Assembly (NCBI GenBank): GCA_949316495.1
Contig: OX439008.1
Coordinates: 42,335,511-42,399,510 of the forward strand
Reading direction: 5' to 3'
Source: Amphiduros pacificus
Taxonomy: Eukaryota; Annelida; Polychaeta; Phyllodocida; Hesionidae
DNA length: 64,000 bases
The notes under the pieces were generated by a model. It ran no database searches and had not been told where the DNA came from. It worked only from the letters and a program-made list of their open reading frames with translations. Each line of letters begins with the position of its first letter. The first letter of the stretch is position 1. The translations under genes were made by a program, and so were the position numbers. Shown here one piece after another: positions 57,161 through 64,000 of this stretch.

Positions 57161-57605
57161 CCAAATTTACTTATTTCCCAATTTATCAACCGTATTTATG
57201 GGACATGAGGACAATCCATTTGTCTCCAAATTACATTATCCTTGTTAAAAGCAACTTTCTGTGTTTTTCAATTCTTACTTCACTGCTTAAAACCTTGTCA
57301 AAATATTCCACATTTGCACAAGTTTTTGGACATTTGCCTAAAACTCCATTTGATACCACATTTATATGCCCATATGCACCCTTTATATTACCCTTTTGTG
57401 GGGAGGCAACCTGGGGAGGCAACCTGGCCCTCTTCCCAAAAACAAGATGGCGATGAGCCAGAAATAGCTGGACATTTCAACAAAAAATGTGATTAATGAT
57501 TGCATTTCTACCTGTTGGTCCATGCATTAAGGGATAACCCTTTTTTAACCTGACTTTTTAGCTTGGTGCTTCTGGCTGACTGGAGTAAATCAAAACCATG
57601 GAGCG
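57161..57605. other. No gene seen
   Basis: Overlapping short frames on both strands at 57205-57496 have no recognisable motif. Confidence 0.4.
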
Positions 57606-57826
57606 CACCTTTTTACTTACTACCGTCTTACTTACTAGCTCCTTACTACATACTATCTCCTTACTTACTATAGCCTTACTTACCTTCTCATTTCTTACAT
57701 ACTATCTCCTCACTAACTATAGTCTTACTTACTTTCTCATTTCTTACTTATTACTTACATACTATCTCCTTACTACCTTCTTACTACCTCCTTACTTACT
57801 ATCTCCTTACTATCTACCTCCTTACT
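57606..57826. repeat. Degenerate CTTACTTACTA low-complexity tract
   Basis: Pyrimidine-rich tandem motif (CTTACTTACTATCTCC and relatives), reading as a Leu/Thr/Ser-rich frame that is an artefact of the repeat. Confidence 0.85.
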
Positions 57827-59611
57827 TGGTTGGCACACTGCCTCTGCTGTTCCAGCCCATAAATGTTCCTTAATCGGGGATATTATCATTTGTCACCATA
57901 TTGTATCATCTAGCACCATATTGTATGTCTTACTCTCTGGTACTCTTCTGCCTCCCAAACCATAATAATATCACTACCTTATGTTTCCAGGTTCATAATT
58001 ATGGCAGGTAAGTGAATAGAAAATGGAATGCGATATTATTGTACAGTTAAGAGTTGTTGTAACCCCATAAGAGAGGCACATATCATATCTTCATCTCAGG
58101 TAGCCACCTAGTATTATTATATGTCAAAGTGTCACCAATGATCTTTGTTGGTGATAATTACCTTCAAAGTCATTATTCTTGAAAGGCAAATCTATTATAT
58201 GATTAACCATGAAGGAAATTGAAGACCTACTCCCCACTGAATTTGCCAATCAGGAGTTTTTGTTTATACATATTGCTTAACTTATTAACTGTCAAAATTG
58301 ATGTGTGTAAAATAAACCATGCCTTTCTGTATGCTCATTATGAGAACATTTCTTTTTCGTGTCATTCCACCTACCATACAGATTTGATTAAATGTCATGA
58401 ATTCAAATTCCGGGAATTAAAATCACTTACAAAGCCTAACATATTGAGATTTTAGGACAATTATATGTTATCAGAATCAATCATATGTTGAAAATTGTAC
58501 TGAATAAAATAGGCATTTACTCCATAATAAAACCATCCTTGTATGGTGTTTATAGGCGCCCAATTTTCAACATTTTTTTATTTTCAATAATACCATAAAC
58601 GTTAAATAACACTGTTAATAAAAACAAGTTATTGTTTGGAAGATTTATCCAATGTCACATTCTTTATCAGAATCAGTCGGTGTGGGGCAATTGTGGTTCA
58701 CTAAACATTATTAATAAGATGTGAAGGCAAGACAGGTATTTATCAGTGTATATTCCCAGGGACCTGCATTAGACAATTAGCAACTCATTGCATAAGATGA
58801 TTGATTATGATTAGGACAGTGTATGGTCACCTGATAATAAGTATAATCACCATACATTCTCAATAGGATTGAGTAAGAGTTCAAGTTCAAAGATGATGAT
58901 ATAGAATTGTGATGTTAGTGCTTTTTGGGAGGGCCATTTCAAGGGCCATACTAAGTTCCAGAATGAGCCTTGACTTTTACTTCTTTACTACATGTGCTTT
59001 GTTGGAGTGCCAACTGACCATCACAAGAACTATCAATACGCAGAGGATACGGTATAGTCACATGATCATTACGCAGCATAATCATCAAGTGAAACAAGCG
59101 ATGAATAAATGGTCATACCTTATCTGATTTAAAATTATGGAATCAGAAAGCTTTGAATCTTATTTGTTTACATGATCATGTAACTCCCCTGTCGCCCAGT
59201 ATGTCATGAAAGGTAACTAAAGGGTATCCAGTTTTACGTGGGATGTGAGCTGTGGCGGGGAGGATTAGATCCAGATGTCTTAGATCCAGATGTTTACCAG
59301 ATTATAAAGTTTAGATTGTATGACTGATTATCGTAATTCATAATTACAACGAGTGATAGAAGGCAAATACTGGTTAATCGTGGGATAGAAATGAGATCCC
59401 AAAGGTCTTTATTCTGAGATTATATTGTAGGATATAGATTACCCATCTATATACAAGTATAGACAATCATGATATTTGGCAAGAGATCACAGAGGTTACA
59501 GAGTGCAACATGGAGGCCAACAAGTGCAGGCTAATGACACGCATTACTCACCCAGCAGAGAGATGACGTGATGGTCCAAACCGGAACTACGCCAAGGCGC
59601 TGCTAGACTAT
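57827..59611. other. No gene seen
   Basis: Unique AT-rich sequence. A small duplication (AGATCCAGATGT, twice) lies at about 59269-59292. Confidence 0.5.
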
Positions 59612-59826
59612 GCAGTCCAATATATATAGGACTATCAAGGACATCTCGTTGCAATGGGTTTGTGCAGCGGGCGAATAATGTCACTATTATGGAGGGTTTG
59701 CTCTGATTGGTTGACATAAATATAGAACAGGGAAACCCTAAACAACAACCACAAGTTCCAGTGACGTGTGACCGGAATTCCGGGCAACGGCATACGGGCA
59801 CCTGCGAGCTGGTTTACTGTCCATAT
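59612..59826 (+). repeat. Dispersed repeat family A, copy 2
   Basis: Aligns with 6190-6412: GTTTGTGCAGCGGGCGAAT, CTGATTGGTTGACATAAATA, TAGAACAGGGAAAC, CCGGAATTCCG, ATACGGGCACCTGCGAGC. The CCAAT box and the TATA-like stretch are conserved in both copies. Confidence 0.75.
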
Positions 59827-60309
59827 ATATGGACATGTTATTAGTGTCTAAGGCGCTGAGCCACGCAGGTCGACGCTCATTAGTATGCACTTGGATCCAA
59901 ATAAGAAGGCCCCGAAATCGCAACTCGGGGAGCAGAAACCACTTGCCTAGAAGTTCCAGGACAATCTGTCTCGTGACAGCCACTTGTATAGACTTGGGTG
60001 TTTTAACCAGCCTCAGTATTAGCATTTGGATATTTCATATATCACGCTCTTGCCATGCCTTCCTAGCCAGACTGGGCTCCATGGTGGGTAGGGGACCTAA
60101 CTGATGAAAACTAACAAAACACATATGACACAAAATCAAAAAAGACCAAGGAATCAAACTGACAGTCAGTGATGATGATTTAAACGAAGAATAAGAATGG
60201 CCTAGATTTTTGATAGCAGAAAGTTTAGATAGTGAGCATAGCCTGGCGAAGATGTACCCCTTTGCAATTGCAAAAGGGGAACAAGGCATTGCTGGGGTCC
60301 CCAAAAACA
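59827..60309. other. No gene supported
   Basis: Short overlapping frames on both strands (59829-60104, 60035-60304) without recognisable domains. Confidence 0.4.
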
Positions 60310-60810
60310 GTTTTTAAAAAGTGTCAAGTCGTCTATTGATTGAGGTGTAAAGAAAAAGCCCTACAGACAATATCCTAAGATGCCAAATGTAGGTCACAGT
60401 CACAGTTTCAATAACGGCCCATTAAACAAGAACAAGAAAATGGTAATGAGATGCCCAGACCAGAGGAGATAGTGAATGATTTGAAGGATCAGGATGTTTT
60501 CCAGTACAAAAGTCTTTTCTTCAAAAGGATGGAGCAAAGGTACTAATAGATATATTCATCCTGACATTTGAAGCAGCGCAGCTTCCAACATCTATTAAAG
60601 TTGGATATTTGAATGTCTGAGCTGAATGTTTTTATTCCAAACCCTCTGCGTTACTTCAAGTATCAGAGGTATGGACATGGATCTGACAGATGTAAAGGGA
60701 ATGTTACATGCCTGAAGTCATTAACAGTCATTAGAATATATTTAACAGCCCTTTGACAACAAATACACTGAGGCTGATCCTCACCTTTAAGAAGGTGGCA
60801 GTGTGTCAAA
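60310..60810 (+). pseudogene. Decayed LINE ORF1 (gag-like zinc-knuckle protein)
   Basis: Plus-strand pieces in more than one frame read LLIEV, VNDLKDQDVF, LTFEAAQLPTSIKVGYLNV and FIPNPLRYFKYQRYGHGSDRC + KGNVTC. This is the layout of the gag-like ORF1 of Jockey/I-type LINEs (LTF..., ...LP.SIK.GY, PNPLRCFKCQ.FGHG...C). Both first knuckle cysteines are Tyr here (YFKY for CFKC) and the frame shifts, so it is inactive. No RT partner follows within 900 bp. Confidence 0.65.
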
Positions 60811-61717
60811 CGACTATGTCCAACTCTAATACAACTTAAAACTTACTCTTCTCTTCCTTTTCTTTCTATAAGCACCTTTAGTCTTACCTAAAACAGACTT
60901 GCTTACATGCAATTTATTAAAAGCATACTTCCCAGTGCAACTGCCATTTAGAACAAAGCAGTAATGTGACAGGGAATTATCTTTTATTTTACATATTAAA
61001 TATATGAAGAAGAAATGGTAGAAGGTTTTAGACTTATTGATTGGAGAGGCGATTGCGAAGATTTGATACAATTATGTCTACTGTTTCACTAAAAAATCAC
61101 AGTAATTAAAGAACTTTGTGCACTCCACAGCAGATCCAGCATTTATACCTGGCTCTGCAAGTAAACGGCATATTCAACACTTTGGTTGAGTGCACAGAGG
61201 ACACACCCAGTGCAAGCAACCAGGACCCAATTAGTAAAGTATTTCAACATGGTAACATGGCCAATTAGTGTCATTGTTATTATAAGAAAGTGAGTGCAAT
61301 AAGAATCGAGATTTCGGTGACATGTGTACCAAAATAGTCAGACAAAAATAGTCAGCAGGGAGTGGACCATTAATCCTCAAGGGAGGAGGGAAAAAAATCT
61401 TGACTTTTTCTTCTTGGGCAAAGCTGTCCGGCCTCATGAACTGACTGAATAGCATTGTAAGTGATGTAAAATCCTGAACAAAATTATGTAAATGGTATAA
61501 TCTTTCAACCAGATATTTCAAATACACTCCCCTCCCAAATTACGAATGATCCATTCTGAATTACTTTTGAATATATGAAATAGGCATGAGCACGTGTGCA
61601 GTTGTATTGTTGTGCATGAGCATGTACCATGAGCCAGCCAATTTGCCAACTATATGGTAATTGCATGCAAATATGCGGACTAATTCTGTGCAAGGAACAA
61701 CGTATTGCTGTAGAGGT
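60811..61717. other. No gene supported
   Basis: Only short frames on both strands; no feature I can name. Confidence 0.4.
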
Positions 61718-61941
61718 TGTTGTGGCCAGGGGTTAATCCAGTTGATCTTCATGCATCAATGCCCTGGCCAATCACCTCCCTCCAATATTCCTACGCCGGG
61801 CCAGGCGGGAAATCCAAAGCTGAGGCCAGACAGATGATCTCTGGACCCCGAACAAGGAAGAACCTTTTGAACAGGTAGGTTTTAAATAGATTTTAACTAG
61901 TGTTAAGATTGGTGTGACTTTAATAAATAAGAGTCACATCA
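61718..61941 (+). mobile_element. Probable 5' LTR of a retrotransposon
   Basis: Starts TG (TGTTGTGGCC) and ends CA (AGTCACATCA), contains CCAAT-type and AATAAA signals in the expected order, and is followed 2 nt later by TGGCGCTGCGACTTGC, which has the form of a tRNA primer-binding site. The second LTR would lie beyond the window, so the boundaries are provisional. Confidence 0.5.
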
Positions 61942-64000
61942 AATGGCGCTGCGACTTGCAGTGCTTGTGTGGGAATTGCACAAGTAATTCTCGCACTATT
62001 TTGTGAGAGTGGAAGTATATATTTTACTTCCAACTTTCATACCTTATTCTTGCGCCACTTTGCCCTTCTCCCGGCCGGTAATTCCACTTTGTCCACGCGC
62101 CCCAGTCCCCTAATTCACTTTAGTTACTAGTTTGCAACTTCTTTGTGTAATTTCCAGTTGAAATTCCACGTGGTTGAGGAGAAATTAGCTTTTTCTCTTC
62201 AAGAAGTTGCAGACAACTTTTCAAAACATTGATTGTGATTTGTATACTTTTGTTGTCCGCACGACTTGTGTCTCGTGCGTACCCCAGGGCCTGCGCAGTA
62301 CAGCTAAGATTCTACACATTTTCATAAGAAAAAGTGTGTGGTAGAGGTACTGCAGGCTCTGACAATGTTATAATTTCACCCTCACTTTTAAAAATCCGGC
62401 CATTATTTTCTTTGTAAAATCCCCTTCACAATTTCTCATGCCCCAAGTTGCCCCCACTATGCAATACATAGGATGTTACCTGTGGCTTGCAATGTCAACC
62501 CTATTTTGACTTCTGTGTTTCAAAGTAGAAACATGGATGGCCCCTCATACCCCATCAACCTGTATACAGCAGAGGCCCTGGAATTCATGGTATTTCCAGG
62601 GATTGGTAATATAGAGGCCCAAAATATTGTTTCTGAAAGGAAATACAATAGCATTGTGACAGCTGAGAGGCTGGAGGAAATCACCAGCATTCCCTCTGAA
62701 CAATGGGAAGCATGGACAGCCAAGGGAATGTTGTCCTTCATAAAGCCCAAGCCCAAAAGCAGTCACAAGTCCTCACATTCCCCCCCATTCTCCAAAAACC
62801 ATTCCCATAATTCCCATCATTCTTCCCGGCACTCCTCCAATCATTCCCAACGTCATTCGTCCCGTGCCCCCTCCTCTAATACCAAAAAAGATTATAAGGG
62901 AAGTGGGAAAGATGCACTCACCATCATCCCAAACCTTATGTCAGTGCCCAAGGCCCCCCAAGCTGACATATCACCTATAAATCCTGCAGCCATCACTTCT
63001 GCCCTCATCACTGACCTTGAGACCTCTTCCCACTCTATTTTTGGTTATCATTCTAATTGCAACATGCCCAAATTTCCTCTAGGACCCCCATCCCCTACAC
63101 GGTCCCCCATGTCTTTGAAAATTCAGCCCTTGGTGATACATTGGCAAGTGTACATGTACCCCAACTGGGAGAAAGAGTAAATGTGTCCATCCACTTTACT
63201 CCCATACCCATCACTGACACTTCACTGAAACAAGTGAGGTTGCCAGACTCCCACACCAATAAACCAATAGGGCAATACCCCTCTGCTATATCTCACCATC
63301 CATCCTCTTCACACCCACAAATTAATCAGCAGTATCCACGTCATTCACAAGAGCCCCCTATAAATTCACCAATAATACATAACATAGCCACCCCCTTTCA
63401 TGTATCGCCTGCCGTGGGACATGGTGATACATATGTTACATCAACTGCTGCCCCAAGAATAGAGATGGCATGGATATCTTCCAACCATCGTAACCCCCCT
63501 TCTATGACCCCTTATATGCCTACAGTCCCAGAGGTACCACAAAATAGTCAGAATTCGTCTACCGTAACAGGTTCGCGAAGAATGATTAGATTTCCTCCTG
63601 GGTTCTCCGAGGCATTATCCCAGCAAATAAGACTCCCTTCATTGTCCCCCACTCAATACCCTTCAGCCCATTATACTGAACCTGAGTTTTCATCGCTCCA
63701 TGCCCTTTCAGTGCATCTCCCTCAAGTGAATGGTCCACCAAGGGCAATTCCATCACATTCATCACTTGGTGTTAAACCATTCATCCCTGTATCTCCCTCC
63801 ATGCCCATTGTGTTTGAACCCACACCCCCCACCTCACGGGTTCCACACTTCATGTCAGCCCCTTCTAACACTTCAACTCCCCAGTCTCCACCCATATCTT
63901 ATTATATACATGCCAATGAAACCACCCAAATTCCCTTTTCAAATCCTGGTGGTAGAGGTAGGTCCCACAGTGAAAAATGGAGGAGACACCCCAAGGAAAA
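61942..64000 (+). mobile_element. Internal 5' part of a probable LTR retrotransposon (leader and gag)
   Basis: After the putative primer-binding site comes a leader of about 0.6 kb, then a gag-like region from about 62533 to the window's edge. It opens MDGPSYPINLYTAEALEF and carries a helix-hairpin-helix-like segment (VFPGIGNIEAQNI), then a Ser/His/Lys-rich linker and long proline-rich sequence. Base composition shifts to C-rich. Family uncertain, Gypsy-like by layout. It appears broken (about one break seen) and continues past 64000; protease, RT and integrase are not in view. It could alternatively be a host HhH gene, but the LTR-like flank makes that less likely. Confidence 0.5.

Noticed and set aside
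57205-57496. Overlapping open frames on both strands
   Set aside because: All are under 90 codons with no domain, and mutual overlap on both strands suggests chance in this sequence.

Overview
The window looks like nuclear DNA from an animal, probably a lophotrochozoan marine invertebrate (a mollusc is my best guess, by inference only). It is AT-rich, has split genes with GT/AG introns, a metabotropic-glutamate-type receptor gene, several kinds of LINE, a tRNA-derived SINE present in at least six copies, TIR elements and very large tandem repeats. Host genes occupy only a small part.

Layout. 1-204 is an open frame that enters from outside the window and ends in a stop, probably a terminal exon. 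660-2315 is a long exon of a serine-rich, probably disordered protein. 2.3-11.3 kb is mostly non-coding, with two dispersed repeat families and one possible exon on the minus strand. 11.3-19.2 kb holds a TIR element lying flush against a LINE with an open reverse transcriptase, then a TIR element nested in a SINE. 18.47-23.7 kb is one LINE insertion of about 5.2 kb on the minus strand. It has an open 1,178-residue ORF2, 31-bp target-site duplications, and an extra ~986 bp between two poly(A) tracts that reads as a 3' transduction.

24.47-28.65 kb is a four-coding-exon class C GPCR (ligand-binding Venus flytrap, nine-cysteine domain, seven membrane helices). Its last codons and stop lie in the first unit of a 20-bp minisatellite that runs to 31.5 kb. 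From there to 56 kb tandem repeats dominate: an 86-mer, a 40-mer, a 37-mer array of about 10.75 kb (about 290 units, including a large internal duplication) and a 49-mer. A compact single-exon PH-like gene sits at 51.4-52.0 kb, followed by a 128-bp near-palindrome. The last 8 kb holds LINE fragments (one on the minus strand, and an ORF1 zinc-knuckle remnant), a second copy of a dispersed repeat, and the 5' part of a probable LTR retrotransposon that runs off the window.

I see no operon-like gene system. The most interesting signals are the LINE 3' transduction, the minisatellite that caps the receptor reading frame, the two-state 37-bp satellite with its duplication of about 2.7 kb, and the triplicated start region of the receptor's first exon.
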